From Euglena gracilis (Eukaryota > Euglenida > Euglenophyceae > Euglenales), in the NCBI GenBank assembly GCA_039621445.1, contig CP154957.1, forward strand, positions 33,944,843 through 34,008,842: a stretch of DNA of 64,000 nt. Direction: 5' to 3'. Each line of letters begins with the position of its first letter. The first letter of the stretch is position 1. A program made the translations under genes and the position numbers. Under the pieces are notes generated by a model that did not search any database, was not told the origin of the DNA, and was given only the letters and a program-made list of their open reading frames with translations. Shown in pieces: positions 19,613-31,899 of the stretch.

Positions 19613-21552
19613 CGAAAAACCATTTCACCACAGCACGAACCACATTTTCGGCCTTTTTTTCGGAGGCGATTTTTCAAGGGGAAAATGTTGGGAAAATGAA
19701 TCTGACTGTTTTCGAGGGGTCAAAAACTGGGGGAGGGAGATTCCGAGTTAAAAACAAGCCGGACCCAAAAATGAAGTCAATCCGACCCTTTTTTGGATGT
19801 CCAGCCACTCCAGCAACTGGAAATAACTTCACATCCAGATGCACTCGCGTTGACCTGGCAGGGGGGGGGTGCACTGCCACTGTGGTGTACACCGGTTTGA
19901 GGGGGGTTCCAGCGTCGCACGCAGCGCTTCTGCCGCGGAGCAGGGAGCAGGCAAATTTTTGCCGTTTTTTTTTCGGGAAAAATGTGGAGAAAAAAATCAC
20001 TTTTTTGGCCATTTTTCCGGTCGTGACGGCGAATATTTAACGAGTTCATTGGGGGGGTCAATTTTTTTCTGACCAGGCAAGGGGGGGGGGGCACGGTGCG
20101 CCCTGGCGCGGGGGAGAGGGGGTCAAGGCTTTCGGCAAACAGAGTCTGAACATCCCATCCCCTTGCCGTGCATTTCTGAAAGCAACCGAACGAATTCCAA
20201 ATGGGAAACGGGAACCTGCTGAAGCAAATGGTGTCCAAGGCACCAATCCATGCGGGTGATGGAAATCTCTTCCCGTCCTGAGCTTGTCACATTCACCATT
20301 TCCTCCCAAGAAATCTCCCCCAAACAATCATTGAACATCAATTTTCCCATCTAAATTGGTGAAGTGGAAAGTTGAACATGAGGCAGGAACACAAAAAAGG
20401 TTCCTAGAAAAAATATTTTTGATCATTTGTTTGCAGAGGATGAGCACCCACGCGTTCCCCCATTCCCAGTATTGTCCCAAAAGAAAGATTGAGTTGAAAT
20501 ATTTCATGCAGTTTCAGAAAAAAATTACCCCTTGGTGGAAGTTTTGAAGAATGGTCCCTTCCTTTCGTCACCCTTCATGAATTAGAGAAGAATGGCAAGG
20601 TTAGGACCCCAAACCCAAACTTTGTGAAACCTTATCTGAAAGGTTTCTGCAAAATCGGGGGCTTGTACCAGTGCTGGCCCTGTAGCCTGGTTTTTGGGTC
20701 TCGTGCCAAAATGGCGGAGCAACCCCGAGGGGGAAGGGGTTGTCCATGTCTGTAAATCCCCTCAAATACTCACCAACCTAGACACTGAGTTGTGCCCAAA
20801 ACATCTCCCTCCTGTGTTTCAACCCCATTTTGGCCTAGAAAAAGGATTTATAGCTTTTGTCTCAATCTTGAAATGAGGTTTTCATTTTTTTTTGTGCCTG
20901 AAATCAAGGGAAATGCATTTCCAAAATATTTCTGAGATATCTCTGAAATGAAATATATTTTACACCATATTTCGAAAGATGCTTTTCCTGTCCCGATTCC
21001 AAAAGCGGAAAAGCCACGGTCCCCTTCCTTCATCAACCCAAGAGAGCCACAAAAAAAAAATGAGACTGAAAAGAACCCTCAACCTGAAACCTGTCCTGAG
21101 GCTGCTCCGGTGCTTTGGGTCCGACCCGGGGCTCCGATTTTTAGGTCAAAATTTTCCTTTGGCACCGAAGGAACCGAATTTTTCCTTGCATGCCATGGCG
21201 GGAGGGGTTGGGAGTCCAACCCCAAACACGACCCCAACTCCCAGGTGGGTACCTCCCTCCCCCCCACCAGGTCTTGCGTGCAGCTCCCAAAACCCCGATT
21301 GGCTCCAATCGGCCACTGATTTTGCCATTTTTCAGAGGAGGCATTTCCATTAGGACAAAAGAATCCGACAAACGTTCAATGAACACCCTTGTACACTTTT
21401 GTCTGTTTGGTTGTAATTCTTTGTCACCACAGGTGGTTTCGGCTTCAATGAATGATTTTGTCTTCTGAACGCCTCCTGTTCGGACCACAAATTTTGGTCA
21501 CTTCAGCGTTCGTTGGGCACAGAGGGGGCAGTAGCTATTCCCCCCGGCGAGG

Positions 21553-21640
21553 TCTCGCACTCGTGCCGATAGGCACATTTTGACTCTGAGGCGGATGCGC
21601 CACGACAACTTTTTGTCGAGGGTGGGTTAGAAACACCATG
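21553..21640. repeat. 85-bp repeated sequence, copy 1
   Basis: GCACTCGTGCCGATAGGCAC, ATGCGCCACGACAACTTTTTG and GGGTTAGAAACACCATG align with copy 2 at 22662-22745 at roughly 70-75% identity. GTGCC-GATA-GGCAC and CGACAA-CTTT-TTGTCG are short hairpins. Confidence 0.65.
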
Positions 21641-21676
21641 TTTTTTCCAGCCCCCTCCTGCGCTTCTCCCCACAAG

Positions 21677-21815
21677 TCCGATAGGGCAATTGCCAGCACC
21701 ACCCGATACGGGTTCTTTTCTGGCATTGCCATGGCACCCGGAGATGCGTTTGACGGTACCCGCTTATGCAAACGACAGAGCTCCAAATTTAGAAAACTTC
21801 TTAAAACTTTGGGTG
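21677..21815 (+). CDS. Possible exon downstream of repeat copy 1
   Basis: After CTTCTCCCCACAAG the plus frame reads SDRAIASTTRYGFFSGIAMA and onward to a run of arginines. The start phase (0) fits exon 2 and the next exon. The donor is unclear, and the minus strand is also open over the same bases, so coding status is doubtful. Confidence 0.2.
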
Positions 21816-22400
21816 CAGTCCTGAGAAGAAGGAGACGCCTCTGTTTCCTTTTGTGGAAACTGATCTGCCACTGTTTTTTTTTCCCCCGGAAAATGTGAAT
21901 AATCCCCACATTTACCCCTCAAAACCAGCTGTCCACTTTCTGTCATTTTTTGTCCTGTCTTTTTTGCTTGGATTGTTGTTTTTGGTCTGTAAAAAAGAGA
22001 AACCAAGCTACCCTAGCATGACATCCCCCTGGGAGTATTATTTGGTCGTCCGAAGTGAACCCATTCATGGTTTGGGGGGGATGCTATTCGGCAAAAAATT
22101 TCGTGATTTTTGAAATCATCCATAGTTGGTGTATTTTTTTGTCTCAGAAACGTGCTGTTTGGCATTTTCCCTTACATTTCCAATCTGAAAATGGTAGAAA
22201 TCAATTAAAACTAGCCTAAAAATATGGTCCCAGCTCCCAAGAAAATTCATTTTTTGTGGCAATCAGTGAATTTACCTCTTTGCCCACTGAATTTGAATTG
22301 CACCACATGCATTACAAGATGAATGCAGGAGGGGTTATTGTCCTTCCTGTTGTTTTGCTGCACACTGTCATTGTTGCAAAATTAGTGTTTGAATTTTCAG

Positions 22401-22508
22401 AGACATAAGGTGATTTTTCAACAGAAGGTGACATTGATTTTTCACAATGGAGAGTGCCTTGCAATTGTGGCTACCGGTGTCGGTGGCGAATTCGTTGATT
22501 CTGTGGAG
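22401..22508 (+). CDS. Exon 3 candidate
   Basis: The acceptor TTTGAATTTTCAG precedes AGA; 36 codons (RHKVIFQQKVTLIFHNGECL, then AIVATGVGGEFVDSVE) end at GAG followed by GTCACT. Beta-strand-like alternating hydrophobics. Phase 0 at both ends, compatible with exon 2 upstream and the exon at 22766. The frame also stays open further, so the donor is uncertain. Confidence 0.5.
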
Positions 22509-22661
22509 GTCACTGCTCCCCCATGTCAAACTATTTCAAAGACAACCGGATGCTCAGGGAACAAAGCCCCCCAGAAATTGTTTGCAAAGACGGCTCCCAA
22601 ACAGGTCCATTTTGGTGCAAAGCCAGTCAACAGACGGCAATTCCGCCCAAGCAAAATTTTG

Positions 22662-22765
22662 CACTTGTGCCTATAGGCACATTTGACACACAGGTGGTAG
22701 CGCCACAACGATTATTTGTCCAAAGTGGGTCAGAAATGTCATGTCACCCAAGCTCCCCCCTCAAG
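22662..22765. repeat. 85-bp repeated sequence, copy 2, abutting a splice acceptor
   Basis: GCACTTGTGCCTATAGGCAC, GTAGCGCCACAACGATTATT and GTGGGTCAGAAATGTCATG. The hairpin GTGCC-TATA-GGCAC is kept although its loop differs from copy 1. The block is followed by CCCCCCTCAAG and the exon at 22766. Confidence 0.6.
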
Positions 22766-23215
22766 GTGCTTATGGAAAGTTGCCAGTTGCTCTTTGATTC
22801 CATTGCCAAAGTGGCTGGTGTGCAGATGGAAGTACTGTGCTTGCGTTCCTTTGTGCGTTTTAATGGTGGTTTAAATGGCGAAGTGGACCACCGCTCTCCT
22901 CCTGTGGTTTGGGTCAATCTCCTTCCAATTAACAGACCTGCTTCCAAAGTTACTTCCCCTTCCACCAGGAAAGCCTCCAACAATTCCTCTGCTGCAACGT
23001 CCACCTCAAAGAAGGACGCCCTTACCCCGTTGGGTTCGCTTTTCGCTCATCTGCTGGACTGGAGGACTTTCACCAATTGGCCAACAGACGCCAAGGCAGC
23101 TTTGTACAGTTTGTTGCCATATGTGGAGGACAGCCAGTCAGAAAAAGTGGAAGATCTGCGATTCCGAGTTGCCTTCACAGAGGCGCGGGGCCAGAGATTT
23201 TTTCAAAGTCCGGAT
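22766..23215 (+). CDS. Exon 4 candidate
   Basis: The frame VLMESCQLLFDSIAKVAGVQ starts after CCCCTCAAG and stays open to 23356. It has a helical first part, a Ser/Thr/Lys linker (SPSTRKASNNSSAATSTSKK), then LGSLFAHLLDWRTF and EKVEDLRFRVAF. An alternative acceptor (ACACACAG, start 22694) keeps the same frame. The donor is uncertain: GTGGAA near 23146 or GTATTT near 23246. Confidence 0.55.
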
Positions 23216-23249
23216 TATTGGATTATTGTTTTTCAAGACAAAAATGTAT

Positions 23250-24664
23250 TTCCAGTTACTTGTTGTTCCCCAAAAATGAATAAAACCAGTTTCTGCCTTC
23301 TGCTTTCTGGTTCTCTCGTTTCCTTCCAGACATGGTCGTTTTATGTAATAAATTGATGATGACATTAAGTTGATGATGAATATGTCAAACATTCTCACAA
23401 GAGGTGAAAATGTCCATCTTTTTGGAAATTCTTCAAAAGGGTTGGTCTCTTTCAACAGAGATCAAATAAATTTTCTTCTTTCAAAATCAACAAAGAGTGG
23501 CACTAAATGAAGCCCCAAATGAAAATTTGGCTCATAAAAGATTTTCTTTTGGGTCCCACCAAAATGCGGAAAAAATAATTATTAATGCACACCCGCATGC
23601 ACGCGCACAGGAAGGGCCTTCAAAAGCTTTCACTTGAAAAGCGCAATGGTTTTTCAATGGGGGAAAAAGGTTTCCATCCAACCCACAAATGTTTCCCCCC
23701 CCCATGTAAAAAGGTGGGTTCCCTCCAAGTTTTCCATACGCTGGAAAAAGTTTTTCCTCCGGCAGTTTTTTCCCCCTCCAACAAACCAACAAATTGTCCG
23801 GAACAGGCTGAATTTTTGAGGCGGTGCCAACCCACCCTTGGGGTGCCTGCTGGGCAGGCACTCCAAGGCACCCAGATCCGACCTGGGCACATGGGGGAGG
23901 TGCCTGCCTGCCCAGGCACTTCTAGGCACTCCGAGACCCCCCCCCCCCGGGGTTTGTCAATTTCAGCCCGATCTGGAAGAGAGCAAAAGAATGGCTGTTG
24001 CAAAAAAAAGAGAAATTGCCTGGACAAGCACTGGGATAAAATTTTGATTTCAAAAAGACTTATGTCTGTTTCCTCCCATTGGGTTGAAGCGGTGGGACAA
24101 AAGATTTCTGTTTGGGAGGGGGGAGGCCTGGGGAACACTCTGCATTGCGCGAGATTTGTTTTGGTTCCAAAAAATTGAATGTTTCGTTGTTGTTGGCATG
24201 CTTCCAAGCTTGCAACAGGGGGTTTCATTGGAAGAACCTCTGCACTTGGCGTTGACCTCCTGTATGGTATCTTGTTGTGCAACACTTATGACAAAGCTAG
24301 AGCACAGGGATCCTCACAGAAAGTGAACAACAGAATTTGTTTTCTTTTTGAGAAAACAACATGTCCTCAATAATGGTTTGCACTGGATTTGAATTGGACC
24401 ATTTGTGGCTTGAAAGACTTTGGCGTTCCTGAAAGCATTTTTTAAAAGATTGTGCTGCCTGAGGAGGTCTCAAGAATTTTTGACCCTTCGAGCTGAAACC
24501 CAAACCAGGACCTCCGGAGACCCACACCCCTTCCTCCGGGGTCTTCTGACTTAAAAAGAAGCCTGCAGGGGAGATATGTCAAAATCAATCGCTCTGAAAA
24601 AAAAGGCTGGAGAAAAAACCTCACCGTGCATCCTCCAACTGCCATGGTTCCTGCAAGAGACCAG
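23250..24664. other. Intron-like stretch with GCCTGCCCAGGCAGGC-type repeat
   Basis: The dispersed hairpin family occurs at 23845-23950 (GGTGCCTGCTGGGCAGGCAC and GTGCCTGCCTGCCCAGGCAC with CCAGATCCGACCTGGG). No exon recognised. Confidence 0.5.
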
Positions 24665-24970
24665 AGTGTCGCTCGCCTGCTGATGAAGATCCTCCTCTGC
24701 CTCAAGCACGTGTACCCCGAGATCCAGGACGAGATCGAGTCCATCGCCTTCAACACAACCGCCGTGACGGCGGCCGTGCACTGCCTGAGCCGCGATTTCG
24801 ACGACGAGACTGCCGAGCTGGGCCTCTCCGCCTTGCGGGAACTGAAGCGCCATGCCAGCTCCAGTTGCAGGCACAGCGACGACGACGACGAAGAGAGCAT
24901 GGATGAGCCCCTGGACGATGAGGCCCATGCAATTGACTCTGAATTGCATGGAATGCAATTGATGGATAAT
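24665..24970 (+). CDS. Exon 5 candidate, helical then acidic
   Basis: GC-rich frame SVARLLMKILLCLKHVYPEI, DEIESIAFNTTAVTAAVHCL, AELGLSALRELKRHASSS, followed by an acidic DDDDEESMDEPLDDE stretch. The helical part has the spacing of HEAT/ARM-type repeats. The acceptor is probably GAGACCAG. The exon may end at AAT followed by GTCCTCC, or the frame may continue into the AAC repeat as poly-Asn to a TAA at 25052. Confidence 0.6.
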
Positions 24971-24986
24971 GTCCTCCTTCTGTGCA

Positions 24987-24988
24987 AT

Positions 24989-25050
<62 letters not shown>

Positions 25051-25051
25051 C
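24987..25051. repeat. (AAC)n microsatellite
   Basis: About 21 uninterrupted AAC units directly downstream of exon 5. If translated in the exon frame it encodes poly-Asn; the minus-strand poly-Leu frame is an artefact. Confidence 0.95.
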
Positions 25052-26112
25052 TAAAATCTCAATGGCGCCCTCCCGGGGATTTTTACAAACATTTTTCCAA
25101 AGTGTCCGAACCCCCAGCGGGGTGGGCGGTGGTGACTAGCTGGTCCAAAAAAAGTGACTGATTGGAAGAATGGACATCCCCCCCAGGTTGGTTAAAAAAA
25201 TTTGTGTGGCCGAAGGACTGTTTACCCGTTGCCCAGCACCCCAGGGCTGCCAGGCAGCCAGGAGACTCTGAGACCCCTCCCCAAGGTTGGCCGAACTCAG
25301 CCTCTTCCAATGTCGGTTGATTTTTAGTTGGCAGCCATGACTTGCCCCCTTCCTGGATATTGACCCAAAAACATCGGTGCTGACAAAAATATCACCTCCT
25401 CCCCCCCCCCCAGGATGGATGGGAAGCCCTTTGGTATTGAGGTAGGTGGTAGGGGGGGGGGTCCCGACCACCCCCCCCCCCTGGGGGGGTAAGGTGGTAG
25501 GGGGGGTTCGGACCCCCCCCCCCTAGATGTTGGGAGGGGGGTCCGGACCCCCACCCCCCCCTTGCCATGTGCCAAAAAAAATTAGCAGAAAATTTTCTTC
25601 CGGCGCTGTGCGCCGGAAAATGAGCAAAAACGCCCCTTTTTGCTGACTTTTAAATATATTGCCCATTTTTTGATGTGTTGGTGTTTTCCCCCAAAAAATG
25701 TTCAATTTTTTTTTAAAAAAATGAGCATTTTTGGATCATTTTCAAAGAAGGATTTTTTGACCGATTTCGACCCGATTTCCAGCCCTTTGCCCGTCCATGA
25801 AATCGAAAAATTTTCGCCCCCCCCCCCCCTCCTCTTCGAGGTAGGAGGGGTGGTCCTCCCCTCCCCCCTTCTGCTCCGTGTGGGGAGGGGGGGGGCCGAG
25901 CCCCCCCCCCCCTCAAGGCTTCCCATCCATCCCTGCCCCCCCCCAATAATTGCAGATTTCTACAACTGTGTGCGCCCACATTACCATGGGTGATCGACAT
26001 TTTGCAATTTCGCACAGTAAAATGATATCGACCCCAGGGAAGGAATCTTTTTCTGGCGATCTATTTCCCAGCCTTCAAGGAATCATTTGAAGCAGCCAAT
26101 TGCCTGACTGAG
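25052..26112. other. Intron-like stretch, C/G runs
   Basis: GTTGCCCAGCACCCCAGGGC repeat at 25218-25290, alternating G-run/C-run blocks at 25395-25560 and 25818-25945. No exon seen. Confidence 0.5.
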
Positions 26113-26279
26113 ACCTTGATGAGGAGGGTATTGGTGAAGAGGAGGCTGGTCGGCCAATGGTGAAGCAGCGGAAGCGCATCGTGGCTCAAAGGACCCCAGA
26201 GGCTATTCGAAAGGCAATAGACATGTCGTTGATCTCAGACATCATTGAAACCATTGCAACGGCAGGGACAAAAGATGAG
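26113..26279 (+). CDS. Exon 6
   Basis: Frame DLDEEGIGEEEAGRP (acidic) then VKQRKRIVAQRTPEAIRKAI (basic/helical) and DMSLISDIIETIATAGTKDE, ending at GAG followed by GTGTGC in phase 0. A TGA at 26109 in this frame forces the acceptor to lie at 26111-26112 (CTGACTGAG). Phase 0 at the 3' end matches exon 7. Confidence 0.6.
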
Positions 26280-27006
26280 GTGTGCATTTTCAGAATGAGC
26301 ATTCGAAACACAATCAGATTTGTGTTGGGTCAAGTCATTTTAGATTTATAATTTTGGCTTTGGCCAAGAAAGCACTCCACCAGTTCCTCTCAGCCTGTTT
26401 GCATTTACAGTTAATTGGCAGCAATTTTTTTTTAATTTAATTTTGCCCCAGGAACCCAATATTTTGCCTCAAACCCAATATTTTTGGCTTGTAGACACCA
26501 ATGCATTTTGTCTCTGCCCCAGGATTTTGGTCCCCAGTTCAGAATATTGGTCCCCTGACCAGACAGATTTTGTGGTTCACCACAAAATCTTCGGGGTCAA
26601 GTTTCAGGGTTTGGGGCCAAAACATATTGGGTCAGAACCAAATTTTTGGGCTGGGGAGCATACTGTGCACGGGGGACAATTCACCTGCATCTCGCTGTAA
26701 TTTTAAGATCTCAAGAAACTGGAAATTTCCAGAAGATTCTTCGGCACATTGACCACCTGCGAGCGCTGGGAGGGGGTGGTCCGCCTGCCTGACACCCTGG
26801 CACTCCTCGTCCTCTGGAGTTAGTGTGCCTTCATGACAGGGGCAGGTGGGCAGACAGAAACACAGACACATGCAGACATGTTTCAAATACACCCATTTTT
26901 CCGACACCAAAAGCAATGGATGCAATCACCAAAAGAAATGATGCAAATGCAGCTGGTGTGTGTTTAAGGAAGTCATGTTTGGTTTCACGGAACCTTTTTC
27001 TTCCAG
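26280..27006. other. Intron 6
   Basis: Contains a repetitive AACCCAATATTTTG / CCCCAG.TTTTGG sequence (26450-26650) and ends with a clear CTTTTTCTTCCAG acceptor. Confidence 0.5.
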
Positions 27007-27246
27007 GTCATCCTCTCAAAACGGTACCACTACCTACAGCTGGTGTTGGCATTGCCCTTTGTGTACATAAGTGGCGACCTGGCGGAGCAGCTCCTGTTCC
27101 TCCATGAAAAGGGCGACACGACGACGCATCAAAAGGCGGTCAAAGACCTCATTGCCTTCTCAGTGGCCCAGTTGAACGAAGGGCGGGATGGTTTCATCAA
27201 TGCAGCCTCGTATTGTTACAAAGACCATGGGCGCATTCCTCTGGAG
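27007..27246 (+). CDS. Exon 7, helical
   Basis: 80 codons, phase 0 to phase 0, between TTTTTCTTCCAG and GTATCC. Frame VILSKRYHYLQLVLALPFVY, DLAEQLLFLHEKGDTTTHQK, AVKDLIAFSVAQLNEGRDGF, ending DHGRIPLE. Regular amphipathic helices without a recognisable motif; a helical-repeat scaffold is likely. Confidence 0.7.
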
Positions 27247-28291
27247 GTATCCATTTTGAAGCATTGTTCTTGAGGGGAAGTGGGAGGTATTGCAAACTTT
27301 GGCGCCCCCTCCCCCCACTCCCTCCCCACACTCCCCGCACTGACGGGTGGGTGCCGGGATTCCATTTTCTCCAGGGTCCAGGGGGGAGGAGGCTGCGCAC
27401 CACCACCTCCCCAAATAACAACCAAAAGCCATTTTCGGATTTTCTGTGCAAATTACCCACAAGGAGGGTATCAAGTGCACGTTGGTCTTGTGCAGGGAGT
27501 GGTTCGACCACCCCCCTGCCAGCTGGGGGAGGTGCCCCAAAACCAAAGAGTTTTTTTCTCGCCTGTACCTGGACCGGAGTGGGGGGCGGTGTCTGGACCC
27601 CCTTACCTGCCCTTAATTGAAGCCTGCCTGGTGGGTCAACAGCTCCCAGCCAGGCTGTGGACCCAGGCTGTGTGGGCGAACAAATTTTAGGAGCCCTAAA
27701 ATTTTTTAAGAGGGGCCAAAAATGCCATTTTCTGAAGTTTATTTTTTTTGCTTTCACCTCAAATTTTTGGTAATGAATCCTGACCCAGCTGGATTTGGAC
27801 CAAAGAGCTCAGCACTACACAAAACCTGATTTATAAGTGGGGGGTGGTTATAAGTGGGGGTGGGGTTTACCTGGCCTCGAAAAACAAGCGCAAAAATGTG
27901 CAAAAAAATGCGCAAAAATGGGCATTTTTTTAAGAAAATGTGCTAAAATGCGCAAAATCTGGGAGAAAAGGTGCAAAATCACAAAAAATGCAAAAATCAC
28001 CGGAAAAAAATGTGAAAAATGGTACCAAATTTACACCAAAATTATACGGAAGTAAGAGGAGTATCAGTTTCAAAAAAAGAGAAATTGCAAAAATGGTCAA
28101 AATGCAAAAAAATCGGTAAATAACAAAAAAAAATGCGCCGAAAGTATCGAGGAAAAAAAATGTGCAAAAAAATGCAAAAAAAAACGCGAGACGTGGAGGG
28201 GGTGTTCAGGGGGTTGTCCGGCTGGTTGGCAGCTGGATCCGGCGCGTTGCCAAAAAACACCAAAAAAAGTCCCAATTTTTAAAAGGAAAAT

Positions 28292-28708
28292 AACCCCCCC
28301 CCCCAAATAGTATTGCACTGCCGCACTATTGGACGGCCGCCTCCAGCGGCGGGGGGTGCAGCACTATTTGGACCCGCCGCACTATTGGACTGGGTGCCTC
28401 TTAGTCCCGGCCTTTCACCACAGACACCCTGTTTGCCTGCTCAATGTCCTACTCTGAGGCTAGTGAGGTTGTGTGTTTCAACTTCGGACGACTTCTGTGA
28501 GTTGTTCGGGTGGGAATTTGCCCCCTTTCCCCTCTCTGCGGGTTACAAAAGCTGCCTGCAGTTGGTTGCACCGCCTTCTACGCATTTCACATTGCTATGT
28601 TTTGGGGGGGTGCCGCACTATTGGACTGCCGCCTCCGGCGGCGGGGGGTGCCGCACTATTTGGACCCGCAGCTCTATTGGCCCCACAGCACTATTAGGGG
28701 GGGGGGTC
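28292..28708. mobile_element. CACTATTGGAC element, about 415 bp
   Basis: The outer ends are CCCCCCCCCCAAATAGTATT and, inverted, CCCCCCCCCCTAATAGTGCT. A 58-bp direct repeat (GCCGCACTATTGGAC.GCCG, CGGCGGGGGGTGC, ATTTGGACCCGC) lies just inside each end (28319-28377, 28611-28668). CCGCCTCCGGCGGCGG inside it is a hairpin. No coding frame. Confidence 0.6.
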
Positions 28709-30127
28709 AGTGTGTGCAAATATGGTTTATGGGCTTTTTCAGCCCAAATTTTTTTCTGCACAGGGGGGTGAGTCCACCCCCTCCCCCAAATGCCAACATT
28801 TGTAATTTCTAAGGGCCCTAAAATGCACAAAGTCGAATTTTCGTTTTTTTATTATTCTTTTTTTGTGTTGTGTGCTTTGTGTATGTTGCTATCCTCCCCC
28901 TGAAGGGTGGCTGGATGTCAGCGGTTTTTTTTTTGTGATGTGGGAATTGGACAAATAAAGTCAAAAAAAATGGACTGCATATGTCTAAATTTGTGTCAAA
29001 ATGATTTCAGAATTTGCTAATTCTTGGGCAAAAGCCTCGGGGCAGGCTTCGATATCAGGAGGGCGTACAGGGTTTTGGTGCCCTCCCCCTGGTCGTGGGG
29101 GGGGGGGGGTCCGGACCCCACCTGCCAGGGTGTGTGATGGTAGCATGCTGCAGTAGATGTTTCAGGTGTCTGGCAGATGTTTGAGGCGGTCGGCGGCCCG
29201 GCCGGCAGCCCTTCCCGGCCCGGCCCTGCGCGGCTGAAATGCATGAGCCGAAAAACGTTCATTTTTGGCTCGAAAACAGTTTTTCCGGATCCGGGCGGCA
29301 AAAAACATCGTTCTGGGCAAATTTTTTTTATTTTTTTTATTTTTCGACTTTTTTTGACCCAACAATGACCAATAACGATCAAAGATAAACAGGCCAAAAT
29401 TGAACAAAATGGCCAAAATTGGCCGAAAAATGGCTTTAACTCCGGCTAGGCGGGGAGTTGCGGGGAACTGAAAACAGGTTGGGTTAGATTAGACAGTTAG
29501 GTTGGGCATTTTAAGGGCTCATTTTGGGTTTCCAGACATTTCTTTTGATTCCCTACCATTTTTGAGAAATTTTAAAAAAAAATCGAGATTTTGACCCAAA
29601 ACAGGGCCGAAAACGACCAAGTCACAAGCCTGCCGCGCTGCTTTGGGCCGTAAATCGGCCATATTTCGACCTGGACGGGGAGTTGTGGGAAAATCAAAAT
29701 ACCGTTAGATGGGTTATTTCAAGGGCTTCACTTCAGGTCTCTGGACAATTCCTTTGATTTTGCTTCATTTCTGAGATATTTTAGAAACATCTATTTCCTT
29801 GACCCCGAAAACAGCCCAAAGTGGCCGCTGAAATGGGCCAAAATTGGCCGAAAATGGCCGTAACTCGGACCACACAAAGAGGTGGGGGGAAAAATAAATT
29901 TATTAACATTTCATAAATTATTGTAAAATCACTGAAAGTTACCGTAAATTGCAGGTGAGTAATTTGTACATCATAAATTACGCGAAATTTGCAATGCTAG
30001 TCTTTTCGGCCTTCCATTACGTGCAAGTCCCATTCAGAGCTCAGCATTATTAAAAATCTGGTTTAAGCACATCCCTCCCGCGCCAGCTTTTTTTCCCCCA
30101 GCCAGTACCTTTTTCCGGCTAGACATT

Positions 30128-30390
30128 GCTATGGATTTTTTGGTAGTCGCTGGTGACCATGGTCACCTGCTACCAAATTCTGGCGACTGGTCGCTGGCAA
30201 CCATCGGTGGTCAGGCCGACTGGTGGCGGCCACCAATAATTTGACCCCCCCCTCTGAACAATTTTTAAGCCCCCCCCCACAAAATTGTCTAAATTTACAC
30301 CAAAGCTGCCCGAAACCCTCCCAGATGGCTTCAGAACCTCTCAATCGGAGGTCAATATACCAAAGAAAAAGGGAAACTGTCTTTTGGTCC
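30128..30390. repeat. GCTAGC-family repeat
   Basis: GGTAGTCGCTGGTGACCATG, GGCGACTGGTCGCTGGCAAC, ATCGGTGGTCAGGCCGACTG, then ACAATTTTTAAGCCCCCCC. Diverged copy of 15110-15295. Confidence 0.55.
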
Positions 30391-30604
30391 AAATCTTCAC
30401 TCTGCCAATGGGCCGACAAAGTTTATGAGACGTTTACCCCTGGCCATCCTTGACTTGCCCACGTCAGATGGCCGCTTTCCCCAAAACTTTGTTTTGCGGG
30501 CTTTTTTTTTATACAGCAATTGCCCGATTTCGGCCTGGCCCGGCCTGGCTCAGGTCCAGCCTCCTGGGGGGGGGGTAGGCTAGCAGAGGGGGGGGGGAAT
30601 TGCA

Positions 30605-31285
30605 CCGTGCACTTTTTGCAATTTTGTGCAATTTTCGATTTTCCCGAAATGTGCAATTTTTTGCAATTTTGTGCAATTAATTGCACATGGCCCAGGACAT
30701 TTTGTTTGGAAAATGTCAGTTTTTGGTGCAATTGAGAACCTACCGGTTTTTTTTCTTCTGGAGTTATTACAAAACCTGGCTCCTGCACTGGACATTTACC
30801 CCCACACGCCCCCCCCCCCCCCCCCCACATTTGACTAGTGTAGGAGCCAGTTTTTGCAATATATGGGTGGCAGGGGTAGTTTTTGCTGGGAAACTGATGT
30901 GCGTAGTGGAAATTTGAAATTTGAAATTTTCTGTTCAAATGCTGTTTATTGTTGGTTCACTCAGTTTTCAAACCCAATCGGCCAATTGGCAAAGGAGCAA
31001 TAGGCATTCTACAAACAGGTTCGTATTTTGTGCCTTGGTTATTTCTAAGTATGAATTGTTGTGTCTTCCGCTGGATGATGAACAAGTTCAGGATGAATGG
31101 CGTAAATGTTGCCATGGCATATTGCCACGGCTGATTGTGTTGCAACTTTTTGGGCGAACCGACAGGTAAATTGGCGGAATATGCAGCTTTTCTGGTTTCT
31201 GGTATGGCTTTTCTGGCATGTGCAATTTTGTGCAATTTTATGCAATTTTGTGCAATTTTGTGCAATTTTTTGCACTGCAATTTTC
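30605..31285. repeat. TGCAATTTTG tandem clusters
   Basis: Two clusters (30605-30690 and 31215-31280) of an 11-bp unit TGTGCAATTTT, about 500 bp apart. Confidence 0.7.
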
Positions 31286-31464
31286 GACCTCCCGATGTAA
31301 TTTCTCCCCCCCCCTGTAGGCTAGCCAACCCAAATTTTAGCCAGCTCAAACCTCTAACCCGAGCCCCACGTGGGGTCTTTAAAGAGGTGTGTGATCTCCA
31401 GGGGGGGGATGCCGAATTGGGCCAAAAATGTAATAAAACTCAAAAGATTTTTGGGGGTCAAGTT

Positions 31465-31745
31465 GGCCACTTTTGTCCACTTTTGGCAACTTTGGTCATT
31501 ATTGGCCATTATTGGCCACTTTTTGGATATTTTTGGCATTTTTGGCTATTGTTGGGCATTTTTTGCCACTTTTGGCAGCGATTGGCTATTTTTGGCTGTT
31601 TTTTTGGCCCTTGTTGTCCATTTTTGGCCGTTTTTTCTTTTGGCCATTTTTGGCCCTTTTTTGTTGCTTCTGGCTCTTTCTTGCTGCTTTTGGCTGCTTT
31701 TGGCAACTTTTTTTTTGGCTCCTTTTTCCCCACATTTGGCCATTT
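31465..31745. repeat. TTTTTGGCCA low-complexity tract
   Basis: Degenerate repetition of TTTTTGGC(C)A(T/C). The complementary type (GGCCAAAAATG) occurs at 61070-61300. Confidence 0.75.
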
Positions 31746-31899
31746 TTGCTGGATCACCTCCTGCTCAAACGGAGACGTATCACCTTGAAGGTCCCACGCA
31801 TTGACCCCTTGATATGGGGCTGCTGGAGTGATTTGGGCAGGTTTCGGGCCATTTGTGATTTTTCAACAATTAATTTGCCGGGGGGGAAGCTAAATTTTT

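Larger units (their letters stand above)
18015..22400. other. Long intron-like stretch
   Basis: No firm exon. It holds a G-run (18309), the AACAGTGAG/CTATTCCC-type block (18610-18665), the inverted-terminus element at 19030-19612, a 21.2-kb G/C-run patch and one copy of an 85-bp sequence (21553-21640). An acceptor-like TTTGTTTGCAG at 20431-20441 could start a short exon, but no frame is convincing. Confidence 0.4.

Noticed and set aside
20123-20350. Minus-strand frame beginning MGKLMFNDCLGEISWEEMVN
   Set aside because: Looks protein-like, but two plus-strand frames are equally open over the same bases and no splice border is convincing.
24442-25050. Minus-strand frame with poly-Leu
   Set aside because: Antisense of the AAC repeat and of exon 5.
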